DNA of 14,181 bases from CAZGQY01 sp964528035. Its GTDB lineage: Bacteria; Pseudomonadota; Gammaproteobacteria; Methylococcales; UBA1147. The notes beneath the pieces were generated by a model that did not search any database, was not told the DNA's origin, and saw only the letters and a list, made by a program, of their open reading frames with translations. The stretch covers positions 1 to 14,181 of the forward strand of contig CAZGQY010000110.1 of the NCBI GenBank assembly GCA_964528035.1, given 5' to 3'. This document shows positions 7,321 through 14,178 of this stretch, in pieces; position 1 is the stretch's first letter, and each line of letters starts with the position of its first letter. The position numbers and the translations under genes are program-made.

Positions 7321-8392
7321 CCGACCAATGATGCGCGATGTCACCGAGGTTTTCCTGTACCCAGGTGTCAGAATAAATGGTATCGAGATAGCGCTCACCC
7401 CGATCAGGCAGGAGGACAACAACAGTAGAACCTTTTGGAATCTCGTTGCTCATTCGGTCGACCGCACTGATGACGCCGCCAGATGATCCACCCGCCAGGA
7501 TAGCCTCGGTCCGTACAAGGCGACGGCAACCCACCACGCAGTCAATATCGTTGACGTGCAGGGTCTTGTGTACACCTTCAGTCGGTGTCAATTTCGGGCA
7601 GATCGCTGATCCAAATCCGGGGATCAGACGGTCGTGTTTGAAATTGGAAAAAATCTGACTGCCGACCGCATCGACCGCTATTGCTTTAGTCGGATAGCCA
7701 TGATCCCTGAGAAAATCAAGGCAACCTCTAATCGTGCCGCAAGTAGCGGTGGCAATAAAAAGATAATCGAGCATCCTGCCATCCAAATCACGCAGGATTT
7801 CTTTGATCGTTGATCGATAATGCGCGGCAGAATTCTCTCGATTCTCGTATTGATTGACCCAAAAACTATTCTTAACTGTATCAAGTATCTCGTCAATGCG
7901 CTTTAATTTAGCGGGCAGAAATTCTCCGGTCTCCAAATCAGGATGTTCGATCATTTCTATTTCGGCACCATAAGCGGCGAGGAGTTTGATATTCTGCTGT
8001 GTAACCTTTGGATCAATGAGGCAGAGAAAGCGTAAGCCATGATAGGCACACACTTGCGCCAATCCAACCCCGGTATTGCCAGAGCTGGCTTCTATGATAA
8101 GGGTGTCGGAATCGATCTCGCCGGTCTGCAGCACACTTTCAACGATGGCAACACTGGCTCGATCCTTGGAACTACCGCCCGGATTCAGACCTTCCAGCTT
8201 CGCGAAGCAGTCAAAATGTGTGGTACCGAAGATCTTTTCTAGCTGGATAAGTGGCGTTCCACCAATGGCCCCTAATATGCCACCGGTCATATTGAAATCG
8301 TTGCGTCCCCCCTTCGGAACCGGTCGCGTCGGATGAAATTCAAGCGGCCATTTCCGGCCTGCAGCATCAGACGATCCTTTAATAGTTATCAT
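7301..8392 (-). CDS. sbnA: 2,3-diaminopropionate biosynthesis protein SbnA-like (PLP-dependent ACEGA synthase)
   Basis: Fold type II PLP enzyme of the cysteine synthase family, predicted to join O-phospho-L-serine and L-glutamate into ACEGA, the first step to L-Dap. Visible motifs are AIGGTPLIQLEK, NPGGSSKDRAS with the PLP lysine in SKDR (codon 8165-8167), the substrate loop EASSGNTGVGLAQ, the phosphate-binding segment TATCGTIRG, and GGSSGGVISAV near the end. Pairing with an SbnB-like gene makes the SbnA assignment much stronger than ordinary cysteine synthase. The start is uncertain. ATG 8392 gives 363 residues. ATG 8290 gives 329, close to SbnA of Staphylococcus (about 326). A TTG at 8452 is also open. 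None has a well-placed ribosome site; GAGG lies about 24 nt before 8392. The extra N-terminal 34 residues (KWPLEFHPTRPVPKGG and so on) are unlike the family core. It is the first gene of the operon. Confidence 0.9.
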   Translation of the reverse strand: MITIKGSSDAAGRKWPLEFHPTRPVPKGGRNDFNMTGGILGAIGGTPLIQLEKIFGTTHFDCFAKLEGLNPGGSSKDRASVAIVESVLQTGEIDSDTLIIEASSGNTGVGLAQVCAYHGLRFLCLIDPKVTQQNIKLLAAYGAEIEMIEHPDLETGEFLPAKLKRIDEILDTVKNSFWVNQYENRENSAAHYRSTIKEILRDLDGRMLDYLFIATATCGTIRGCLDFLRDHGYPTKAIAVDAVGSQIFSNFKHDRLIPGFGSAICPKLTPTEGVHKTLHVNDIDCVVGCRRLVRTEAILAGGSSGGVISAVDRMSNEIPKGSTVVVLLPDRGERYLDTIYSDTWVQENLGDIAHHWSDAAKEE

Positions 8393-8481
8393 AGATACCA
8401 ATTTTAACGTACTTTCCTCACTGTTGAAAACGAATTGGAGGACGAAAATCAAGGCATGAGATGGAAATTGGACAAAGTTCT

Positions 8482-8490
8482 ATAATATCA
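8482..8490 (-). promoter_or_regulatory. Candidate extended -10 promoter of the biosynthetic operon
   Basis: On the minus strand TGATATTAT fits the extended -10 pattern TGnTATAAT with five of six matches in the hexamer. Only a T-rich stretch, part of the preceding terminator hairpin, occupies the -35 position. Predicted transcription would begin near 8475, about 80 nt before ATG 8392 and 185 nt before ATG 8290. Confidence 0.35.
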
Positions 8491-8500
8491 ATCTCAAGCG

Positions 8501-8525
8501 AAAAAACCCGCTTTTATCGCGGTTT
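8501..8525 (-). terminator. Terminator-like hairpin after the transporter gene
   Basis: On the minus strand AAACCGC, a 7-nt loop GATAAAA, then GCGGGTTTTTT forms a GC core of four pairs plus three A-T pairs with one bulged G, ending in a run of T. It lies about 220 nt after the transporter stop codon. It suits a rho-independent terminator between the transporter and the sbnA-like gene. Confidence 0.6.
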
Positions 8526-8745
8526 GTGTATAACACAAGAACGAGCAGGACGGTGGTAGATATGAAAATAATACTCCCCAAATTAGCACTTAATGAAATG
8601 AGGCACCGATTCGGCCAGAATAAACAGTGGTGAGGTAGCGACTCGCTTATTCTCCAGGTTTTCAGGCATTCATAAAAGAATAGCAGCTCACCCAAGGAAC
8701 GCTGTCCTGCGCTTTTATTAAGCAAAAATGAAAATAAACAGCCTC

Positions 8746-10086
8746 CTACGCGGATTGTTCATCATGGAAATACTCAGTTTCCTTATAATTTTTAACAATA
8801 AAAAGAAACAATATAGAAGTTAACAACATTAGAACAGTAAAAAACCAGAAATAGTCAGCACCCGCCAACTTACTGCTGCCATCATCATTTTGAATAAAGA
8901 AATTCACACCGCTGGTAAATAAATTACCAATCGCAACAGACATCATGAAAAAAGCCATAATAAATGATTTCATTGATTTTGGCGCTTGCGTATAAGAGAA
9001 TTCCAGGCAAGTGACCGATACCATGATTTCTGCGCATGTAAGTATAATATACGCTAACAGTTGCCAGCCGATATGGGGTGAAACACCCACATCAATCCGA
9101 GTTTGTATCCAGGCAGACAATGCAAATGAAACGCTGGTTACAAACATACCTATTGAAATTTTGCGCAGTGCTGTTAAAACAAATATCCGGTTAATTGCCG
9201 GATAAAGCCCGTAAGAAAAAACCGGAATTAAAATCATAATCAACAATGGGTTGGCTGCTTGTATTTGGGACGGCAACACCTCAAACCCGAAGATCATACG
9301 ATCCATTTTTTGAGCTTGTAATACCCATGAAGAACCGGTTTGGTCAAACAACGCCCAAAACATCGCAACGAATAAATAAATGACAGATAATTTCCCCATT
9401 GCCGATAACCCAGTGTCGCTGAATGCTTCTTTTATGAAACCAACACCTGCTGCAGGAATATGAACAAACTTAAAACGACCCGACCAAAAAGCAAATGTTG
9501 CGAGAAGCATCAAGACACCAGGAACTGCAAAAGCAACTGTTGAATTATATTGATCCAGCAACCACGGCATGATCAACATTGACGCAAAGGCACCCAGATT
9601 TATGGAAAAATAAAACCAGCCGAATACGCGACTCATTCTATGTTGGTTGGTGCGACCAAACTGATCGCCCACATGAGATGATACACAAGGTTTGATACCC
9701 CCGGCACCCAGTGCAATTAAACCCTGGCCAACAAGCAGGCCTATTCGGGTATCGTCAATCGATAAAGCCAAATGACCTAAACAGTACACCAGAGAAAGTA
9801 AAATAATGGTTCGATATTTGCCTAGAAGGCCATCCGCCAAAAGCGCCCCAACTATCGGTGTCAGGTATACAGCAGAAACAAAAAGATGAAAATAACCTTT
9901 GGCATCATTTTCCGTCATAACATCAAGTTGGCCGGAAGAATTCATAAGATGTTGGGTCATAAATACGACCAGGATCGCTCGCATGCCATAATAACTGAAT
10001 CGTTCCGCAGCCTCGTTGGCAATAATATTGGGTATACCGGCTGGTAGTTGTGTGGATGCCAGAGGTGCAGTTTTATAGGTTCGCAT
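8746..10086 (-). CDS. POT/PTR2-family proton-coupled oligopeptide transporter
   Basis: 446-residue integral inner-membrane protein predicted to take up di- and tripeptides or peptide-like compounds with protons. The POT signature is plain: E25-x-x-E28-R29-F followed by YYG (residues 25-34), the proton and substrate coupling motif of the family. It is followed by the MFS loop GALLADGLLGKYRT (80-93), GAGGIKPCVSSHVGDQFG (127-144, with the conserved K132), and the second PTR2 signature FYFSINLGAFAS (158-169). About a dozen or more hydrophobic segments are spread along the protein. The length is slightly short for bacterial POTs (usually 450-500), but both ends look intact. ATG 10086 is the only start after an in-frame TGA and lacks a Shine-Dalgarno; a short leader ORF ends 5 nt before it. 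It lies upstream of the Dap operon on the same strand but is separated by a probable terminator. Substrate unknown; a role in handling the cluster product is possible but unproven. Confidence 0.92.
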   Translation of the reverse strand: MRTYKTAPLASTQLPAGIPNIIANEAAERFSYYGMRAILVVFMTQHLMNSSGQLDVMTENDAKGYFHLFVSAVYLTPIVGALLADGLLGKYRTIILLSLVYCLGHLALSIDDTRIGLLVGQGLIALGAGGIKPCVSSHVGDQFGRTNQHRMSRVFGWFYFSINLGAFASMLIMPWLLDQYNSTVAFAVPGVLMLLATFAFWSGRFKFVHIPAAGVGFIKEAFSDTGLSAMGKLSVIYLFVAMFWALFDQTGSSWVLQAQKMDRMIFGFEVLPSQIQAANPLLIMILIPVFSYGLYPAINRIFVLTALRKISIGMFVTSVSFALSAWIQTRIDVGVSPHIGWQLLAYIILTCAEIMVSVTCLEFSYTQAPKSMKSFIMAFFMMSVAIGNLFTSGVNFFIQNDDGSSKLAGADYFWFFTVLMLLTSILFLFIVKNYKETEYFHDEQSA

Positions 10087-10091
10087 AGTGC

Positions 10092-10157
10092 TTAGTAAAC
10101 AGATACTGAAAGGAAGAAATCATACCGAAACCAGCATACTATACCTAGCAAGAACAT
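10092..10157 (-). CDS. Putative 21-residue leader peptide upstream of the POT transporter
   Basis: On the minus strand GGGGAGG is followed after 3 nt by ATG, opening a 21-codon frame rich in aromatic and hydrophobic residues (it begins MFLLGIVCWFRYDFF), which ends TAC TAA just 5 nt before the transporter ATG. The transporter itself has no ribosome site, so reinitiation or coupling from this leader would explain its translation. The spacing from the ribosome site to the ATG is shorter than ideal. There is no known homologue that I can name. It could be a regulatory leader or a small membrane peptide; chance is not excluded. Confidence 0.4.
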   Translation of the reverse strand: MFLLGIVCWFRYDFFLSVSVY

Positions 10158-10166
10158 TAACCTCCC

Positions 10167-10194
10167 CATATAATTTGTACTTGCTATTTGCCAA
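10167..10194 (-). promoter_or_regulatory. Candidate sigma70 promoter of the leader/transporter unit
   Basis: On the minus strand TTGGCA (five of six to the -35 consensus) lies 16 nt before TATATG (four of six to the -10). It would place the start of transcription just upstream of the leader ORF ribosome site, leaving little untranslated leader, so it may instead be a chance match. Confidence 0.3.
10169..10174 (+). promoter_or_regulatory. Perfect -10 hexamer, candidate promoter of the lipoprotein gene
   Basis: The plus strand carries an exact TATAAT. No recognisable -35 lies 16-18 nt upstream. If used, it would start transcription near 10181 and give a 5' leader of about 150 nt that includes the hairpins at 10222-10309. 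It overlaps the candidate divergent promoter on the other strand. Confidence 0.3.
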
Positions 10195-10221
10195 TAAGCC
10201 TATGGGAGACTGTCCGAGAAT

Positions 10222-10309
10222 AAGTCGTCCATTGAGAAAAGGCGGCTCAAACCCCGCTTTCCTTGCGACGACTTTTATCCTATAACCGCCTCCCAGGAAA
10301 TGATTTCCT
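10222..10309 (+). other. Structured region (nested and tandem inverted repeats) upstream of the lipoprotein gene
   Basis: An outer 8-bp perfect repeat, AAGTCGTC (10222-10229) with GACGACTT (10267-10274), encloses an inner imperfect stem, AAAGGCGG (10238-10245) with CCCGCTTT (10253-10260). A second hairpin, AGGAAA-TGA-TTTCCT, occupies 10295-10309, 25 nt before the lipoprotein ATG. The segment AGGCGG (10240-10245) can also pair with CCGCCT (10286-10291), which would exclude the inner stem. It may be a cis-acting RNA leader; no known riboswitch class is recognised. Confidence 0.4.
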
Positions 10310-10333
10310 AAAGACCTTTGGGGTATTTATACA

Positions 10334-10738
10334 ATGTTTTACCATAAATTTTCACAGCTTCGATGGTTGTTTATTTGTTTTTTGATGTCTTTATTATCCT
10401 GTACAACAGTCACTTTGGTTGACATCAATGGACAGAGCAAAACCCGAACTACCGAAGAATTTAAAATATATGTTGAAGAAGTATTTCGTCGCCAGAATAA
10501 TGCCATTCTGGATGTGGGGTTAATGCTTGACGATATTACAGATCCAGAATCTGCACATAAACTTGAATTGGCGGAAAAACAACTTTTGTCTGCCTGTGAA
10601 CCTGTAAATGAGGCAGCAATACGTCAAAGCGAGCAAAAGTCGGTCAGTTGGGTTTTGCAACTGGAAGTAAAAAATTCAATTACAGAATGCGATCACGCAA
10701 CGCATTCACTCAACGAAATAATCAAATCTTTGCAGTGA
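10334..10738 (+). CDS. Small predicted lipoprotein of unknown function
   Basis: 134-residue protein with a short basic N-terminus, a hydrophobic core (residues 11-21) and a lipobox-like LLSC with C23 as the lipidated residue. The next residue is T rather than D, which favours outer-membrane sorting by the usual Lol rule. The mature part is mostly helical and hydrophilic, with two further cysteines (C88 and C119) that could pair in the periplasm. Residues 75-86 and the C-terminus look amphipathic. GGGG about 10 nt before ATG is a modest ribosome site. It stands alone between the divergent transporter and the kinase gene that follows 218 nt later. I do not recognise a family and propose no function. 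Confidence 0.75.
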   Translation: MFYHKFSQLRWLFICFLMSLLSCTTVTLVDINGQSKTRTTEEFKIYVEEVFRRQNNAILDVGLMLDDITDPESAHKLELAEKQLLSACEPVNEAAIRQSEQKSVSWVLQLEVKNSITECDHATHSLNEIIKSLQ

Positions 10739-10885
10739 ATTCTAATAGTTCTTCAAGCCAATATTTATCATGTTACAGGCCCAGTTTCCCATTTAGTACT
10801 ACAATTAATCAAGCATGATCGCAAATTCACAATTTTCAACCGTTATTTCTGGATGCAAATAACTAAACCAATGGATATAAAAAAT

Positions 10886-10891
10886 TATAAT
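10886..10891 (+). promoter_or_regulatory. Perfect -10 hexamer upstream of the histidine kinase gene
   Basis: An exact TATAAT lies 65 nt before the kinase ATG on the plus strand, in an AT-rich stretch. No -35 match is seen at 16-18 nt, so the promoter would be weak or activator dependent. Confidence 0.3.
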
Positions 10892-10956
10892 AATGAATGA
10901 ACAAGGTATTACATACGAAAAATAATACAGACAAAACCACCTGAATATTATTGCCA

Positions 10957-12699
10957 ATGAACCCTGAAACCACTACAAACAACACGACCACACCCGAACA
11001 GGTTACAGGCTTACTTAAAGAACTAAAAGACCTGAAAGTACGGCATGATGCTGTTGCTCAAACAGGGTTTCAACTCATCTCCACGCAAACTAAATTACAA
11101 TCTCTACTGCATAATGCTTCGGATGGTATTATCACATTTAATGCAGACGGAACCGTTCAAACTTTTAATCTTGCTGCACAAAAAATATTTGGATATGGCG
11201 AAGCGGAAATAGTAACGCGAAAAATTCCCGATTTAATCCCCTGCCCTGACTGGCATAAAGACAACATCGCCAATTTCCTTCGAGAATTTATTGCTTCACG
11301 GTCGAGTGAAAATTTACCGGTACTGGGCCGCAACAGACAAGGAGACGATATATTGTTACAGGTGTCAAGTGGACAATCGAGTCAACAGGATACCACTCTC
11401 TTTGAAAAAGATACATTTAATGACATGGTTCAGAGTACCGCAACAGAAGAGTTGTCAGTGTTCTTTTTCAGAGATATTACTTTCAATAAAAAACTCGAAC
11501 GTGAGTTAAACGATCACAAGTATGCACTCGATTTAGTCGCCGGGGTCGTTATCTTCAACAAACAGCTTAAAATTGTTAATATCAACGACACACTATGCCA
11601 AAAACTAAAGACTCAGAAGAATAAATTAATAGGTTTAAGTCAATCGGATCTCACGAATACCCATATCGACGAGGAAATCAGCAATTCGTTGCAACAGGGC
11701 AATGCCTGGTCTGGAGAGCTATGCTATTGCACTGATCAATGTTCACCTGTCTGGTTTTCCGCTTCAATCACTCCACTGAAAGATGAGAATAATCAGGTCT
11801 ATCGATATTTAAGTATTCTGTTTGATATAACCAGCAGAAAAACTGCAGAGATTGAACTGGAGAAACATAAGAACAGCCTGCAGGAATTGGTCGACGAACA
11901 GGTATCCGAACTTAAACAGGCGAAAGAAATAGCCGAACGGGCTAATCACGCAAAAAGTGATTTTCTTTCGAACATGTCACATGAATTAAGAACACCAATG
12001 CATGCCATTCTTAGTTTTTCCAAATTGGGTATGAAACAATTCGAAACTTCACCTGTAAAGCCCACAGCAGTAGAGAAACTTGAAAAATTTATGAGTCATA
12101 TTCATACCAGTGGAACTCGGCTGTTGAGATTGTTGGATGATCTTCTGGATCTTGCCAAGCTTGAAGCAGGAAAAGTCGAATATAACTTTGCAGAAAATGA
12201 TTTATATCCGCTGGCTCAGCAAATAGGTGTAGAATTTTCAGCTAAACTAGCGGAAAAAAATATTCAGTTGAGTATTCAACCTCCCGATATAAACGTATCA
12301 GCCAATTTTGACCGTGATAAATTGGCACAGGTTATCAGCAATCTACTGTCTAATGCGATTAAATTTACAGAAAACGGTAAGTGTATCGGGATCTTTTTGT
12401 CAACGACAAAGACCCCCTCCGGCCGACGTAAATCAGACTCTGGCCGGTTACCTGCCATCCTTTTTGAGATCACCGACCAGGGCCTGGGAATTCCTGACAC
12501 CGAGCTGGCTACTGTCTTTGATAAATTCATTCAAAGCAGTAAAACGAACACTGGCGCCGGAGGTACAGGACTTGGTCTGGCTATTTGCCAGGAAATTATT
12601 GAAGCTCATGGCGGGTCTATATGGGCTGAAAATAACCCCGATGGGGGAGCAACGATTAAATTTGCTTTACCGAAAACTGCGTGCACTACGCTTGAGTGA
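10957..12699 (+). CDS. Cytoplasmic PAS-PAS sensor histidine kinase
   Basis: 580-residue two-component sensor kinase without any membrane segment, so it should sense an intracellular or freely diffusing signal. Numbered from ATG 10957, a first PAS domain covers about 46-176 (NASDGIITFNADGTVQTFN near its start, FFRDIT at its end) and a second about 184-296 (ending LFDIT). A charged coiled coil (about 298-335) leads into the HisKA dimerisation domain with NMSHELRTPMHAIL; H342 is the predicted phosphorylation site. The HATPase domain shows an N box (QVISNLLSNAIKF), G1 (DQGLGI) and G2 (GAGGTGLGLAIC). There is no attached receiver. A TTG two codons upstream is an alternative start; neither has a clear ribosome site. 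It converges with the receiver-phosphatase gene at 12787-13896, which could be its partner. No PAS cofactor motif is recognisable, so the signal is unknown. Confidence 0.93.
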   Translation: MNPETTTNNTTTPEQVTGLLKELKDLKVRHDAVAQTGFQLISTQTKLQSLLHNASDGIITFNADGTVQTFNLAAQKIFGYGEAEIVTRKIPDLIPCPDWHKDNIANFLREFIASRSSENLPVLGRNRQGDDILLQVSSGQSSQQDTTLFEKDTFNDMVQSTATEELSVFFFRDITFNKKLERELNDHKYALDLVAGVVIFNKQLKIVNINDTLCQKLKTQKNKLIGLSQSDLTNTHIDEEISNSLQQGNAWSGELCYCTDQCSPVWFSASITPLKDENNQVYRYLSILFDITSRKTAEIELEKHKNSLQELVDEQVSELKQAKEIAERANHAKSDFLSNMSHELRTPMHAILSFSKLGMKQFETSPVKPTAVEKLEKFMSHIHTSGTRLLRLLDDLLDLAKLEAGKVEYNFAENDLYPLAQQIGVEFSAKLAEKNIQLSIQPPDINVSANFDRDKLAQVISNLLSNAIKFTENGKCIGIFLSTTKTPSGRRKSDSGRLPAILFEITDQGLGIPDTELATVFDKFIQSSKTNTGAGGTGLGLAICQEIIEAHGGSIWAENNPDGGATIKFALPKTACTTLE

Positions 12700-12742
12700 G
12701 GTGCCGGGCAGATAACTGGCAGTTTTAGCTGGGGCTGATTTT

Positions 12743-12769
12743 CGAGGGAGCGAAGCCTCTTTATATTTC
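12743..12769 (+). terminator. Weak terminator candidate between the convergent kinase and phosphatase genes
   Basis: CGAGGGAGCGAAGCCTC followed by TTTATATTT can form a short, bulged GC-rich hairpin around a GAA loop, 44 nt after the kinase stop codon. The stem is imperfect and the T tract is interrupted, so the call is tentative. Confidence 0.35.
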
Positions 12770-12786
12770 CACGTGCAGTCTGGTTT

Positions 12787-13896
12787 CTAGCAACTCAATT
12801 CAACAACACTAATGTCGTCCGACGGCCCCTTGCCTCCACTAAAAACTTTCGCAATTTCTGTCAGCATCTCAATCTCACCCTGAGAATCAAGTAATTTTGT
12901 GATCGCTTGCTCAAGCCGATGATTTCCGAATTCCTCACCCTGATTGTTAACAAACTCCGTAATACCGTCCGAATAAGCATAGAGTTTATCCCCTGCACGC
13001 AGTTCAATTGGGCTAACCGGGTTGATCCGTTGATTGAGTATTCCCAGGGCCAGATTATCTGAAGTTACCTTTTTCCAAAGGTGTTTTTCACGAAATAGCA
13101 AAACATCTTCCATACCAAAATTCCAGACGAATAGTTTGCGTCTTTGCGGATCCAATTCAACAAGTATCGCCGCACAAAATAGGCCTGTTGGCATCTTTTC
13201 ATATAAATGCCGATTAATCTCGGAAGCAATCCGATGCATAGGCAATCCTTTAGCCGTCATACTATAAAAAACGTCAGAAACAATCGGACCACCAATGGCA
13301 GCGGGCAAGCCATGTCCAGTGAAATCCCCCAGTACTAAGTGTTGGCCCTTGTCTGGACGAAAAGCGGATAACAGAATATCACCCGAGGTTTTTTCCAGAG
13401 GCGTTTCCAAATGACGTATATTGGTGGAATCAAAATAGGACGTAGACCTCATTCTTAATATGATATTCTCTATAACCTCACGTTCCGTACGTAATTCATT
13501 CCCTGCCTTAAATAATTCATCTTGCAGTTCCAGCATACGTTGACCGACCTGTAGTCTGGCCAGTAATTCCTCATTTACAAAAGGCTTAGCAATATAATCA
13601 TTAGCGCCTGCGTCTAAAGCCTTAACAAGGTCTACCGTTTCGCTGCGCGCAGTGAGCATAATTATAAATGGCGGATCGTTTGTTTCCTGCTGTCGAATAC
13701 GCTCACACAATTGCAAGCCATTGAGTCTTGGCATCTCCCAGTCTATCAGCATCAGACGTGGTGGTTCACTAACCTGAAGTGCTTGCCAGGCAAGTTCTCC
13801 ATCCTCTACTACAACCGTCTCGAAACCCCATTTTTTTGAGACGAACGTGAGTATAGATCGAGAAGTTAAATCATCATCGGCAATCAATAATTGCAT
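12787..13896 (-). CDS. Response regulator with C-terminal SpoIIE-type PP2C serine/threonine phosphatase
   Basis: 369-residue cytoplasmic protein. Residues 1-120 are a receiver domain with the acidic patch D7-D9, phosphoacceptor D52 (in LIDWEMP), T82 and K104 (in AKPF), all conserved and therefore probably phosphorylatable. A helical linker (about 118-150), probably a signalling coiled coil, joins it to a PP2C/SpoIIE domain (about 160-369) with metal-binding aspartates at D173 (SGDILL), D191 (LGDFTGHGLPAA), D310 (AYSDGITE) and D360/D361 (GPSDDISVV). Such proteins dephosphorylate anti-sigma-factor antagonists in partner-switching pathways. No antagonist or anti-sigma gene is visible in the window. 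GGAAG about 6 nt before ATG 13896 supports the start. The convergent PAS kinase is a candidate partner by proximity only. Confidence 0.94.
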   Translation of the reverse strand: MQLLIADDDLTSRSILTFVSKKWGFETVVVEDGELAWQALQVSEPPRLMLIDWEMPRLNGLQLCERIRQQETNDPPFIIMLTARSETVDLVKALDAGANDYIAKPFVNEELLARLQVGQRMLELQDELFKAGNELRTEREVIENIILRMRSTSYFDSTNIRHLETPLEKTSGDILLSAFRPDKGQHLVLGDFTGHGLPAAIGGPIVSDVFYSMTAKGLPMHRIASEINRHLYEKMPTGLFCAAILVELDPQRRKLFVWNFGMEDVLLFREKHLWKKVTSDNLALGILNQRINPVSPIELRAGDKLYAYSDGITEFVNNQGEEFGNHRLEQAITKLLDSQGEIEMLTEIAKVFSGGKGPSDDISVVELSC

Positions 13897-14150
13897 TTTT
13901 TACTTCCATTTAAAGAGTTTTCTGACGACTGAACCTATGAAGATATCCCATATCAAAACGGCTTCAAAAGTTAGATTGCTTTCCAGGTATTTGCCAGCGG
14001 CGATTTCCAAGCAGGAATGAATAAACTTGTCAGGCTTTATATTGATTGAAATAGTATCCGTTTTCTAAAGGTTAAATAACCAAAACACCCTATGCGCAAT
14101 TATGATGCAAAGATATCAGTTTAAGGGACTAGTACTCCATCACACTTGTA

Positions 14151-14178
14151 TTGACGGATAAAGTGTTTTTAATTTAAT
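14151..14178 (+). promoter_or_regulatory. Sigma70-like promoter reading out of the right edge
   Basis: TTGACG (five of six to -35) and TTTAAT (five of six to -10) are separated by 16 nt. This would drive a plus-strand gene beyond the window, divergent from the receiver-phosphatase gene. The remainder of 13897-14150 shows no gene that I can support. Confidence 0.4.

Larger units (their letters stand above)
8393..8745. other. Gene-free stretch between the transporter and the biosynthetic operon
   Basis: I see no convincing gene here. It holds the hairpin terminator-like element at 8501-8525 and a candidate extended -10 at 8482-8490, both on the minus strand. This suggests that transporter transcription ends here and operon transcription begins. 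The part from 8526 to 8745 shows no recognised motif. If the sbnA-like gene starts at the TTG at 8452, the non-coding part is 292 nt. Confidence 0.6.

Noticed and set aside
7321..7422. Longer start for the SbnB-like protein at 7422
   Set aside because: The added residues are encoded entirely inside the sbnA-like gene and do not resemble the SbnB N-terminus.
8480..8725. Minus-strand 81-codon frame with a hydrophobic stretch
   Set aside because: It includes the terminator-like hairpin and candidate promoter, has no clear ribosome site, and its composition is unlike a real protein.
10088..10285. Plus-strand 65-codon frame
   Set aside because: It has no ribosome site and runs through the inverted repeats; it does not look like a protein.
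10181..10333. A guanidine riboswitch or integron attC site in the structured region
   Set aside because: I looked for the paired ACGR loops of guanidine-II and for attC core sites and did not see them. The region controls a lipoprotein rather than a guanidine-related gene.
12308..12715. Plus-strand 135-codon frame
   Set aside because: It lies in another frame within the kinase HATPase domain; the kinase frame carries all the motifs.
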